Shown here piece after piece: positions 8,857-17,980 of a stretch of 33,567 nt of DNA. The first letter of the stretch is position 1. Every line of letters begins with the position of its first letter. The DNA is taken from contig NZ_BMII01000041.1 of the NCBI RefSeq assembly GCF_014641855.1, forward strand, positions 1 through 33,567, in the 5' to 3' direction. Both the position numbers and the translations under genes were made by a program. The notes under the pieces were generated by a model. The model had not been told where the DNA came from, did no database searches, and saw nothing but the letters and a program-made list of their open reading frames with translations. The DNA comes from Shewanella inventionis. GTDB taxonomy: Bacteria; Pseudomonadota; Gammaproteobacteria; Enterobacterales; Shewanellaceae.

Positions 8857-9960
8857 TCATAACTCACCTGCAAAAGCTTTTTGGCTTAGTGAATTAAATA
8901 GATTGTTTATCGTGCTTTCACTTTCGCAATAGTTACAGAATGATTTAACAAAAATAGCTTTTATGTCTGAAAATTTAATTTGTTCTGACAAAGGCGGAAA
9001 TATCATCTCTAGCGGATGAATTCTACTTCCTGAAACTAAAGGTTGTGCTGCCTTCCCCGCATATTGATTCAGATTTGCAAATTCTAAAAGCTGGGCTAGA
9101 TAATGAATATTTACATCTTGGAGATATTCCTTTACGTACAAGGCATTATCTGTTACCCACGATTTAGGCTGCGTTATATGAATAGCCCCACAATATACAC
9201 CCACACGCCCAATCGTTAATTGAGGCTTTTCAAACATAAAATCTGAATGTTTTCCGTTTATCCCATTACCACCATAAACAGGAAAGACACCATTAGGGTC
9301 CATCTTTTTCGCGGTTAAACCGTTTCCACTTGATAGTCTAATAACATTCCCTAACTGTTTAACCTCCCAGCCCTTTGGGTTGGTAACTGGGTCGCCGAAC
9401 ATGTCGATGAAGACGCTGCGAAGGAAGTCGTCGGCGAGTAGGATGGCTTGCTTGCGTTTGCGGCGGATTGCATCGGCTTTATCTAAAATTGCGGCAATGC
9501 GTTTTTGCTCGGCTAGTGGTGGCAGAGGGATTTCAAGTTCCCTAATTTGCTCCGTAGTTAAGTTCTTGAAGATTGCGCCAGCGGCCTGAGCAGAAAAATT
9601 AACTTTAACTGAATTCATGAAATGAAATAAATAATTTTTGCAGATTTTTAATTCATCCAAATCTCGCAAACCAGCAAATCCATCGTGGATACATGCATCA
9701 ATTGCTAAAATTAGCGCTTGTCCCGGTTGACCACTTACAGCAATAACAAAATCCCCCTTCTTCATCGGACGACTTTTTTCAGCACCAGCAATAGTTAAAG
9801 TGTCTATTCTCGGTGTAACGTATTTGCCATCCCTAGTTACATCACTAACCATTAGTCTTGGAATATCACCACCATAGTATCTCGGATCCCCTTTAGGTCG
9901 CGGGCTACTACCTCTTACGACACTGCATAGTTCCCCGAGTTTTACTATCGGCCAACTCAT
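8857..9960 (-). CDS. hsdS: Type I restriction-modification specificity subunit HsdS
   Basis: HsdS reads the two halves of the bipartite DNA target for the HsdM and HsdR subunits. The 367-aa protein has the expected layout: target recognition domain 1 (about 1-145), then the central conserved helix with PLPPLAEQKRIAAILDKAD (about 146-165). The spacer FLRSVFIDMFGDPVTNPKGW introduces domain 2 (about 195-330), and a second PPLSEQ repeat precedes the terminal FAGEL. The start overlaps the hsdM stop by four bases (ATGA), so translation is coupled. The protein is slightly short for the family but looks complete. The recognition sequence cannot be read from the protein by eye. Confidence 0.93.
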   Translation of the reverse strand: MSWPIVKLGELCSVVRGSSPRPKGDPRYYGGDIPRLMVSDVTRDGKYVTPRIDTLTIAGAEKSRPMKKGDFVIAVSGQPGQALILAIDACIHDGFAGLRDLDELKICKNYLFHFMNSVKVNFSAQAAGAIFKNLTTEQIRELEIPLPPLAEQKRIAAILDKADAIRRKRKQAILLADDFLRSVFIDMFGDPVTNPKGWEVKQLGNVIRLSSGNGLTAKKMDPNGVFPVYGGNGINGKHSDFMFEKPQLTIGRVGVYCGAIHITQPKSWVTDNALYVKEYLQDVNIHYLAQLLEFANLNQYAGKAAQPLVSGSRIHPLEMIFPPLSEQIKFSDIKAIFVKSFCNYCESESTINNLFNSLSQKAFAGEL

Positions 9961-11534
9961 AACATTACCTCCAGTTCATTCAAGTCTTCAAGAATGTCGT
10001 TTTCTAGGGCTTTAAGCTTGGTTAAGATGACTTTTGGGTCGTCATAGACTTCGGCGGTGTGCACCACTTCTTTGTAGCGGTTAATGGACAAGTCATATTT
10101 GTTGGTGACGATATCGTCTTTACTGACCCAAAATGCCTTTTGAGTTTTGTCATTTTCAGCGGTTTGAGCAATGGCTTTATCACGGGCTTTAAACTCACTC
10201 ACTAGGTTGGGTAAGTCGTTGTCTTTAATTGGGGTTCGTTTATCGTCTAGCGAGTAACCATCGGCTTGGACATCATAAAACCATACGTGGTCGGTGCTGC
10301 CACCTTTGGTAAAAATTAGAATTGCGGTAGACACGCCAGCGTAAGGCTTAAATACGCCGCTAGGAAGTGAGATAACGGCTTCTAGCTGGTTGTTATCTAC
10401 CAGTAATTTACGCAATTGTTGGTGGGCATTGGAAGAGCCAAATAATACCCCGTCGGGCACGATGGTGGCAGATCGACCGCCAATTTTTAACATGCGCTCG
10501 ATTAAGGCAACAAACAGCAGTTCAGTCTTTTTAGTTTTTACTTTACGCAGTAACTCTGGGCATACGTCTTCTTCGTCTAAACTGCCTTTGAACGGCGGGT
10601 TGGCAAGGATAATGTCCATGCCCTCTTTTGACTCATTAGGGAAGTTTTCGCTAAAGCGTTGGCTTAAGGTATCTTGATAATGGATATCAGGTTGTTTAAT
10701 GCCGTGCATGACCAAATTCATTGCCGCTACACGTAACATGGTGGCATCAAAGTCAAAGCCGTGGAACATGTCGGTGTCGATGTGTTTACGGGCATCAGCA
10801 TCAATTAAGTCACCAGAGTACAATACGTTTTGTAGCTGTTTACCATAGATATCGACTAGCGGCTTGCCGTCAGTATCAAACAATGGCTCACTCTCGATGC
10901 CTTGTTTTGAGCTATATTTTTCTAATAAGTATTCGTAAGAAATCGATAAAAAGCCACCGGTACCGGTTGATGGATCACAAATCCGGCTATTAAGATCTGG
11001 GTCCATCATTTCTACCATGGCACGAATAATATGGCGTGGTGTTCTAAACTGGCCATTAATTCCTGCTGTGGTGAGTTTACTTAGCAAGTACTCGTATAAA
11101 TCGCCTTTGGTGTCGGAGTTGTCTAGCGGTAAGTCATTAACCATTTCGACCGCTTTAACCAGCAAGCTTTGCTTCTGGATCATTAACTGGGCGTCTTTCA
11201 TAAATTCACTAAACAGTGAGCCTTCATTATCAGCCGAAGAGCTAGATGCGAAAAACGGAAACAGCTCATTGCGTACCAATTTAAATAACTCTTCTGCCCC
11301 AAGGTGACGCATATTTTGCCAACGTAAGTGTTGCTGACTGTCGTTAAAACGACGGCTAAAAGGCTTATTGGTACGGGCGCTACGTTTTTCATCGGCTTGC
11401 TCATTCATATCTAGCATACGGGCGTACGTTAAAAAGGTAATTTGCTCGATAACCGTTAACGGATTGGTAATGCCGCCGGTCCAAAACTCTTCCCATAGCT
11501 TATCAATTTTGCTTTTTAGTTGACCTGTGATCAT
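9957..11534 (-). CDS. hsdM: Type I restriction-modification DNA methyltransferase HsdM
   Basis: This N6-adenine methyltransferase protects host DNA at the site defined by HsdS, using S-adenosylmethionine. The 525-aa protein has the N-terminal HsdM helical domain (about 5-140). The SAM motif is DPSTGTGG (187-194) and the catalytic motif IV is NPPF (312-315). All expected motifs are intact and the length is normal. The start at ATG 11534 has a weak ribosome site (AAGAG). It overlaps hsdS by four bases. Unusually, it is separated from its hsdR partner by about 9.8 kb holding druH and druE, with a 126-base gap after druE that carries a hairpin. Confidence 0.95.
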   Translation of the reverse strand: MITGQLKSKIDKLWEEFWTGGITNPLTVIEQITFLTYARMLDMNEQADEKRSARTNKPFSRRFNDSQQHLRWQNMRHLGAEELFKLVRNELFPFFASSSSADNEGSLFSEFMKDAQLMIQKQSLLVKAVEMVNDLPLDNSDTKGDLYEYLLSKLTTAGINGQFRTPRHIIRAMVEMMDPDLNSRICDPSTGTGGFLSISYEYLLEKYSSKQGIESEPLFDTDGKPLVDIYGKQLQNVLYSGDLIDADARKHIDTDMFHGFDFDATMLRVAAMNLVMHGIKQPDIHYQDTLSQRFSENFPNESKEGMDIILANPPFKGSLDEEDVCPELLRKVKTKKTELLFVALIERMLKIGGRSATIVPDGVLFGSSNAHQQLRKLLVDNNQLEAVISLPSGVFKPYAGVSTAILIFTKGGSTDHVWFYDVQADGYSLDDKRTPIKDNDLPNLVSEFKARDKAIAQTAENDKTQKAFWVSKDDIVTNKYDLSINRYKEVVHTAEVYDDPKVILTKLKALENDILEDLNELEVML

Positions 11535-11660
11535 GGTGTACTCTTATTGTTGATGTGCTGCTTACATGGCTATAGAGCCTATGCTAATCAGTTTTACCCT
11601 TGGCGATAAGTGTTTTATCGCTAAGTAGTGGTGTGTGCTAGTAAATTAATCAGTTTAGCC
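11535..11660 (-). other. druE-hsdM gap with hairpin and direct repeats
   Basis: The 126-base gap holds an 11-position stem at 11599-11625. The core is GCGATAA (11603-11609) pairing with TTATCGC (11615-11621). The stem has no T-run on the transcribed strand, so it looks more like an RNA stability or processing site than a terminator. The 10-base direct repeat TAATCAGTTT occurs at 11585-11594 and 11647-11656. It could mark where druH-druE was inserted, or carry a local promoter for hsdMS. I found no convincing -35/-10 pair and no -24/-12 element here. Confidence 0.4.
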
Positions 11661-14600
11661 TTATTGCGTTATCTGATTAACATAAATATCGGTTGACCAA
11701 TCAAAACTGTTTTTGACACATACAGTGTCATAGATTTTAGTTAATTGGATCAATTGGTCCTGGACATCAAAAAATTCAAATTTTGAGTTGTGATAATTGA
11801 GATCATGTTTCCAATAACCTAAACCTTGATCGAAGCGAATTGAGAAACTTAACCCTGAAGTAAAGGTTAGAATTAGCTCTCTGCGATGCTGTATATTGCC
11901 TCTATAGGTTTCGATATTTAAATTGACCGGCATTTTTAGCCCCAATTCAAACCATTTATCGTACATGTCTATCATTTCTTGCTTATCATCCCAATCATGG
12001 CCGACTTGGGAACCTGTTTTATCTTTTCTATTGTATAAAGAGAATATGTCTACTCTTGGGGTCACTGTAGCAAATGGTTTAAGTAGTTCACCTAACATAA
12101 GCATTGACCATGGATTTTGTAGGTAACGGTCACTGTATTGAATTGACTCTATGTTCTGTGAATTCAGCGCTTGTTTTAGTGTGTCATTTTGATCTGATAA
12201 TGCTTGCCAAAAATGTAGGCCAAAATCAGTTAACAAACCATTACATTCTTTGGTTAGCTCTACCGCAATTTGGGTGATATTGGGTGTTGGTTGCCAAATA
12301 CTGATGTCGATAGCATTTATTGACACTTTATCATGTTGGTAGGACTTGATGAGATATGAATCATCGCGGTGTTGTAACCAATTTTGATCAGGATTTACGA
12401 GTGATAAACAATTACTGGCTAGGGTAAATACCCCTGTGTTGTTTTCAATCTGTGCTATTATGACGCCGTGATCACCACCTACTGAAGATACATTAGGGTC
12501 ACCATGATAAAGATTTATCTCTTTAGCATGCAGTAACAGCAAGTCATCAATAAGAGTTTGTTCTAGTGAATCAAGTTTTACACTTGACGGGATCACTAGG
12601 CTAATTTGCAACTCATTTTCGAGATTATCGTATTGCTTTAGTTTTCTTCTAAAAGTATTTGCAGCTAAATCCCATTCATTTGGTTCATTTGATAAAAATA
12701 AGGTAATTGAACGAGCTTGTTTGTTTAGCGCTAGTTGAACCTCTTCAAATGCACTTTGGCTGGCGTGCTGGGATTGTGAAAGTAGCTGCATTGATTGTGG
12801 TATTTGCAAGCTAAATTTAAATTCTTCTGTTAACCAATTTTTTGCCAATAACCGGTTTAAGTTATTAACGTCATGTCGAGTATCTGCATCGAGTAAACAA
12901 CATGCACAAATACTGTCACAATTATCATTACAACTTAAGTTATCATACGCTTTGGATAATACCTCACTTATCATGTTTGAGCCGCTAGACGCAAAACCTG
13001 CACCACCACTAATTGTATCGTACATTTGAATGGCAAGAATATTCTCTCCGTTAACAAGTGTTGGCCTTATTGCGTATCCCATCTCGCTATTTAATATACC
13101 TAAAGTTGAAGCTAATGCATTACGTGTAGCTACAGCGATGGTTAACGCAATGGTACGGTTTTCTGTATTAGGACCCGTATCTATTAGGTGTTCGTGTGTA
13201 TTGGGGTGGCATAATATAATTTCTAGTACATCAGTTTTTGTTTGGCTGCCTAAATAAATATCTTTATGGATATGTGCTGAGCCTTCACAGTCATGGTGAC
13301 GACCATCTGCTTTATCTTTTTTAGATCCACGAATAGGTGTATGAGGGGTATCAGGGCTTAAATTGCTCGGGAATTCTCCCTGTGCATTAAGCGACTCCGC
13401 TCTGCCGCAACTTAAACACATGGCATATCCTTTACCGTGTGCTCCTGCACTATAATTAAATACACTGCCATCTGCACCGTAACGCATAAAACCTATTTTA
13501 GGGTTAGGCAAAGGATGTGTAGAACTGTTTACACTGACCCAAGCCGGTTGAACAGGTATGTATTGTTGTGTCGTTATATTGTTAGTGGGAGATACATAAA
13601 AATCAGTTACAAAGCCTGTTGGTTGCAAGACTCTAAGTTTGTCTTCATTTTTAATAAGTTGACCGCAATGGCTATTAGTACAGCATAAATTACTGTCAGA
13701 TGTTTGTATTTCAGACGTGTAGCCAGTCTGGCCGCAATGAACACAGCGCCATGCCAAGTCGAATTTTTGGGCGTCTTTAGCATCGGCTACAGCAATATTT
13801 TGCCAGTTGAGCGACACACCTGCTGAACGAAATACTCTCCCATCAATGACCATTTCAGCACCTGGGGCATATTCACGGATGGCAATTGCAAGATTGCGCG
13901 AAGGTAAACCGCGTAAACGAGAAATATTGTCCTCTCGTTCTATTTTATTTTTACTGCGCCCTTGCTGGTCACGTAAAAAGTCTTCGATGTTGTAATTGTC
14001 TAAATTAACAATATCTGTTGGGAACCCGTATCCGGGTAAAAATGCTTTTGCCGCAAGTTCACGTAATAAATATTCACGACGATGGCGTTGTAATTCCATT
14101 CCTAATCTGAACGCATATGGGCCATCTTTTTGAGTAGTGCTTAGTTCTTTTTCGACACTGTGTAACTCATTTAGCCAAGCCTTTTGTAATTTTTCAATGC
14201 TATCTATTGTAGAATCGATTAGTGAGATTATGGACCGTCCTTCAAGTACTGTCCCTTTAATTAACCTTTTGATGTCGTTTTCAAACAGATCAATTTGCCC
14301 AGAGATATTCGCTTTAAAACGGTCACAGATACTGACCTCATCGCTTTCATAAAACCAACTCAAATTAAGTGATGTTTTCTCTTTTTCTGTGTGACCGACT
14401 TCTTGAGTTAAAAACTTACCTAACAGGTACGCATTCACATGTCGCTGAGTTAAACGTGCCGAATTAAGTGATACCAGCGGAGCTGAAATTAATGTAGTGA
14501 ATGGCCACGCAGGATTGTTAAATACTTGAGTATCGTGTGGGTTAGATTTACACAAAGTAAAAGCTAAAGCTCGGGACTCTTTGCTTCGCCCTGCTCGCCC

Positions 14601-17600
14601 TGCTCGCTGCAAATAGTTAGCAGGGTGCGGTGGCACGTTGTTCATGACAACGGCTGAAATACCGGCGATATCAACACCCATTTCCATTGTCGTTGAACAA
14701 TTTAGTACATTCACTTTGCCTTGTTCGAATAACTTTTCGTAATTCTTTAAACGCTCAGATGATTGCTGTGCCGAATGCTCTGCTGTGCGATAGTAAAATC
14801 CACCTTCTATTGTCCTATCATTAATATCTGTCCAAAGATTTTGATTGCGAAGCGATTTAACCTCTTTGCTATCCGCTATTCGCCTACGAATTGTTTGAAT
14901 ACCTTGAATTTCATCTTCTGCACTTGAATCAAAATCCCAGATTGGTGGCATTTTAACTTTCTCACATAGAGAATTTATTTCTTTATAATTACTTGGTAAG
15001 TATGGCGTTATACCTTTAAATGTTGTATCGAGTAGTTTGTTAGTTATTGGGCAAGCCCAAAAATCTTCTTGAAAAGAAAATGTAAGCATTGATCTATCGA
15101 GATAATACTGACTATTTTCTGACTTCAATATTGGATTTTTTTTACTTGTAACAGCAAGCCAAGCGGCCTTTAGCCAACCATTAAAGATATCTTGAGTTAG
15201 TGATGATGATTCATCTAACTTAGTGGCAACAATTAATAATTTAAATAGTCGATTAGGGTTACTCTTAGTCAATTGAGGCCACTTTTGAACTCTGATACTA
15301 GTTTGTTCTGTTGAATCCGGCTTTATTAGCTTTTTAGGGCTAAATTTAAAACCAATCCAGTATCTAATCTCATCTTCTAGTTGGAAGAAGCTGTTATTCC
15401 TAACATGAAAATCTAATGTAATTTTGACAAAGTCTTGCCAATCTTGTCTGTTTAAGCCATGTTCCTTCCATAAATCCGGCATTAACTCGATTTCATCCAA
15501 ACCCAAATAACTGACTTTAACTATTCCTTGAGTCTCAAGGTTATAATACCTTTTAGGACGGCGGATAAACTCCCTAAGTAAAAAGGTTTCAGCCAATTTG
15601 AAAGGTCCAGCAGTATCATTAAACAACTCTGGATTTGCATATTTATTAGCCGCTAACATAGCTCTCTGAAAATCTTCTTTTTTAGCTAGTGCAGTGACCA
15701 TATCTGACCAAGATAAAACAACACTTTTAAAATCTGTTGATTCATTCTGTTGCATTGCTTTAAGTGCATTTTTAAAAATATTAACTAATGTTATATCTTG
15801 TTTCATTTCTGCTTCACGAAGCTGCTCTGTCAAGCCTTTTATTGCGGGGTTAGTTGGTTGAGACATTTGTTTGTCTCTTAATTCCTGATATACCGCGCCC
15901 CTCAAGCGAGCTTGTTCAGCTTCTTGCTGCATTTTTACTGCCATCCTAGCAGTTCCTTGCCGACTATCAGTGAAAGTGATTAACTTTCGACCACGACCAG
16001 GTAGTTCAAGTGGTCCTGGATCAGATTTATTTTGTTTTTCATGGTCAGGACAATATTCTAAAATCGTAGGAACGACATTGGCAACATAAAACGGTGCCCC
16101 AAGAATGCTTCTTCTATAAGGTGTATTTCCGTTATAGCCCTTATAACTACAGTTTGAACAAACTGCCTGTAAGGAACTATTACAAAAATAAGAAGTACTT
16201 TCATTACTCAAGCTAGCCAACTCGCCGGTTTTAAGATCTATTTTTATTGGGCTAAAAAATCTATTTTCTTGGTTATCTAGTGGGTCTTGTTTACTCGATA
16301 AAACAATTTTTGAAATACTTGTCGTAACCGGTTTTGCTTCTGTTTGTGTTTTATTTTCTACTTCATCGTCATTGTTTTCTATTGATAATGAAAATTCATC
16401 ACCTGCATCTTGTTGCCATTGAGTAAGCTTGCCATTTTTATCTGTACCTAATAAATGTGGTTCATTGCATTCATTACAAAATGCAATTTCTAATACTGGT
16501 GCTTTGCTTTCACAATCACAATTAGTTCTGTGCTTAGAATACACATAACCATACGGCCAATTATTTTTTAACTCCGAAGTGAGTTTTTTCGTACATTGTG
16601 GGTCAGTACAGGCAAATAACCCATTAAACATGCGTTGAAAGTAATGCGCTCGGACTTTTAGAAATGCTTCTTTATTGGGGGCTGGTTTGGTTGCCGTCAG
16701 TAAATCTATCCAAAGCAATAGGGTTTGTTCATCAAAAGGTTTTTCCCCAATTAAAGAAGACACTTTTTGATTTATATCTTCTAATGTTTGAGGGATTGAT
16801 GAATTCACAAACACAGTTCGAATCGCTTTAGCAACTTTTGAGCTGGCTAGTGCATTAAATCTGACTTGCGAAACGTCTAAATTAAAATCGTCTTTCTTTA
16901 CTGCTTCATCAGCAGGGATAGAAATTAAGTCCTTTAAATTTGACTGTTTTTCTTCAAGCTTTGGCAACAGTGGAATGACCCTTTGCCCACCAATAACAGT
17001 AACGTGTTCTTGGCTTACTCCTGCGAGTTCAGCTAAATATTTTTTAAGCTGATTAGCAGTATCTTTACCAGCGATCGTAGCCGATGTTGCCACGAATCGA
17101 ACATCTTTTGCTTCGACACCAAAGGCTATTAGTACACGTCGTAATTGCAAAGCCAACTCTGCGGCTTGCGAACCGACATAAGTATGGGCTTCATCAAGCA
17201 CGATCCATCTTAGTGATTTTTGTTTTTTTGAGGCTTCAATAATTGGCGCATCAACTTGACGCACCATCATGTATTCAAGCATGGTGCCGTTTGTGACTAA
17301 AATGGGTGCCGGTTTTTCTCGCATTAATTCACGTGACAAAACCTGATTGGGTACTAAATTTTGAGCTGAAGAAACTTTAGCCTTCAAATTTTCTGTATTA
17401 CCGTTGTACAAACAAAAACGCATGTTGTTGCCAAAGTGCTTGGTCCAAGCATCCAAACGCTCTTTTTGAGAGTTAATTAATGCATTGAGAGGATATAAAA
17501 ATAGCGCTCGGACGCCCACAAGGGGTTCATTGGTTTGCTTTATCTCCCGATGAAGATCTTCTATCACTGGTACCATAAAACATTCTGTTTTACCTGAACC

Positions 17601-17972
17601 AGTTCCACTGGTTACAACAACAGATTGTGGTTTATCATTTAACAACATTTGCCAACTTTTCAATTGATGAGTAAATGGCGAATACTCTGCATTGAATCGA
17701 TAGCGCCCATTATTTGTATGATCGAGTGCTGTGATGACTTCTTTAGAAAGTAGTGTGCCTTTCAATTCAGATATACTGACTTTTGCAGGCTCCCAACCAA
17801 AAGTATGTTCAAATAAAGGTGAAGATAATAAAGACTCGCCTTTGCCACTCGGTTGATTTAATAAATTTTTTAGGTGTGATCTTAAGGATGGGTTACTAAT
17901 ACCAAATACACTCAATGACGCTTCTTGTGCACGCTCTGCTGCTTGCTTTGTTAGCTGTGAAAAATATTCCAT
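11661..17972 (-). CDS. druE: Druantia type III helicase-like protein DruE (DUF1998)
   Basis: This 2103-aa superfamily 2 helicase-like protein is of the kind that defines Druantia antiphage systems. Walker A is SGTGSGKTE (122-130), the Walker B box is DEAH (260-263), and SAT is at 297-299. ITFTDSRQGTARMAVK follows near 670-690. The C-terminal RecA domain has STTMEMGVDIAG and the motif VI arginine finger QRAGRAGR near 1120. A DUF1998/MrfA-like zinc region follows, with YDTISGGAGFAS near 1655 and a cysteine cluster ending CACCLLDADTRHD near 1690. About 400 residues of unassigned tail complete it. Several CxxC pairs near 490-640 suggest further zinc sites. The length and the direct pairing with druH (8 bases apart) fit Druantia type III. 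No break or missing helicase motif is seen. It lies inside the hsdRMS operon. Confidence 0.88.
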   Translation of the reverse strand: MEYFSQLTKQAAERAQEASLSVFGISNPSLRSHLKNLLNQPSGKGESLLSSPLFEHTFGWEPAKVSISELKGTLLSKEVITALDHTNNGRYRFNAEYSPFTHQLKSWQMLLNDKPQSVVVTSGTGSGKTECFMVPVIEDLHREIKQTNEPLVGVRALFLYPLNALINSQKERLDAWTKHFGNNMRFCLYNGNTENLKAKVSSAQNLVPNQVLSRELMREKPAPILVTNGTMLEYMMVRQVDAPIIEASKKQKSLRWIVLDEAHTYVGSQAAELALQLRRVLIAFGVEAKDVRFVATSATIAGKDTANQLKKYLAELAGVSQEHVTVIGGQRVIPLLPKLEEKQSNLKDLISIPADEAVKKDDFNLDVSQVRFNALASSKVAKAIRTVFVNSSIPQTLEDINQKVSSLIGEKPFDEQTLLLWIDLLTATKPAPNKEAFLKVRAHYFQRMFNGLFACTDPQCTKKLTSELKNNWPYGYVYSKHRTNCDCESKAPVLEIAFCNECNEPHLLGTDKNGKLTQWQQDAGDEFSLSIENNDDEVENKTQTEAKPVTTSISKIVLSSKQDPLDNQENRFFSPIKIDLKTGELASLSNESTSYFCNSSLQAVCSNCSYKGYNGNTPYRRSILGAPFYVANVVPTILEYCPDHEKQNKSDPGPLELPGRGRKLITFTDSRQGTARMAVKMQQEAEQARLRGAVYQELRDKQMSQPTNPAIKGLTEQLREAEMKQDITLVNIFKNALKAMQQNESTDFKSVVLSWSDMVTALAKKEDFQRAMLAANKYANPELFNDTAGPFKLAETFLLREFIRRPKRYYNLETQGIVKVSYLGLDEIELMPDLWKEHGLNRQDWQDFVKITLDFHVRNNSFFQLEDEIRYWIGFKFSPKKLIKPDSTEQTSIRVQKWPQLTKSNPNRLFKLLIVATKLDESSSLTQDIFNGWLKAAWLAVTSKKNPILKSENSQYYLDRSMLTFSFQEDFWACPITNKLLDTTFKGITPYLPSNYKEINSLCEKVKMPPIWDFDSSAEDEIQGIQTIRRRIADSKEVKSLRNQNLWTDINDRTIEGGFYYRTAEHSAQQSSERLKNYEKLFEQGKVNVLNCSTTMEMGVDIAGISAVVMNNVPPHPANYLQRAGRAGRSKESRALAFTLCKSNPHDTQVFNNPAWPFTTLISAPLVSLNSARLTQRHVNAYLLGKFLTQEVGHTEKEKTSLNLSWFYESDEVSICDRFKANISGQIDLFENDIKRLIKGTVLEGRSIISLIDSTIDSIEKLQKAWLNELHSVEKELSTTQKDGPYAFRLGMELQRHRREYLLRELAAKAFLPGYGFPTDIVNLDNYNIEDFLRDQQGRSKNKIEREDNISRLRGLPSRNLAIAIREYAPGAEMVIDGRVFRSAGVSLNWQNIAVADAKDAQKFDLAWRCVHCGQTGYTSEIQTSDSNLCCTNSHCGQLIKNEDKLRVLQPTGFVTDFYVSPTNNITTQQYIPVQPAWVSVNSSTHPLPNPKIGFMRYGADGSVFNYSAGAHGKGYAMCLSCGRAESLNAQGEFPSNLSPDTPHTPIRGSKKDKADGRHHDCEGSAHIHKDIYLGSQTKTDVLEIILCHPNTHEHLIDTGPNTENRTIALTIAVATRNALASTLGILNSEMGYAIRPTLVNGENILAIQMYDTISGGAGFASSGSNMISEVLSKAYDNLSCNDNCDSICACCLLDADTRHDVNNLNRLLAKNWLTEEFKFSLQIPQSMQLLSQSQHASQSAFEEVQLALNKQARSITLFLSNEPNEWDLAANTFRRKLKQYDNLENELQISLVIPSSVKLDSLEQTLIDDLLLLHAKEINLYHGDPNVSSVGGDHGVIIAQIENNTGVFTLASNCLSLVNPDQNWLQHRDDSYLIKSYQHDKVSINAIDISIWQPTPNITQIAVELTKECNGLLTDFGLHFWQALSDQNDTLKQALNSQNIESIQYSDRYLQNPWSMLMLGELLKPFATVTPRVDIFSLYNRKDKTGSQVGHDWDDKQEMIDMYDKWFELGLKMPVNLNIETYRGNIQHRRELILTFTSGLSFSIRFDQGLGYWKHDLNYHNSKFEFFDVQDQLIQLTKIYDTVCVKNSFDWSTDIYVNQITQ

Positions 17973-17980
17973 AGTACACC

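Noticed and set aside
10390..11307. Plus-strand frames opposite hsdM (three of 90-96 codons)
   Set aside because: They are mirror frames of a strongly conserved methyltransferase gene, with no recognisable protein features or ribosome sites.
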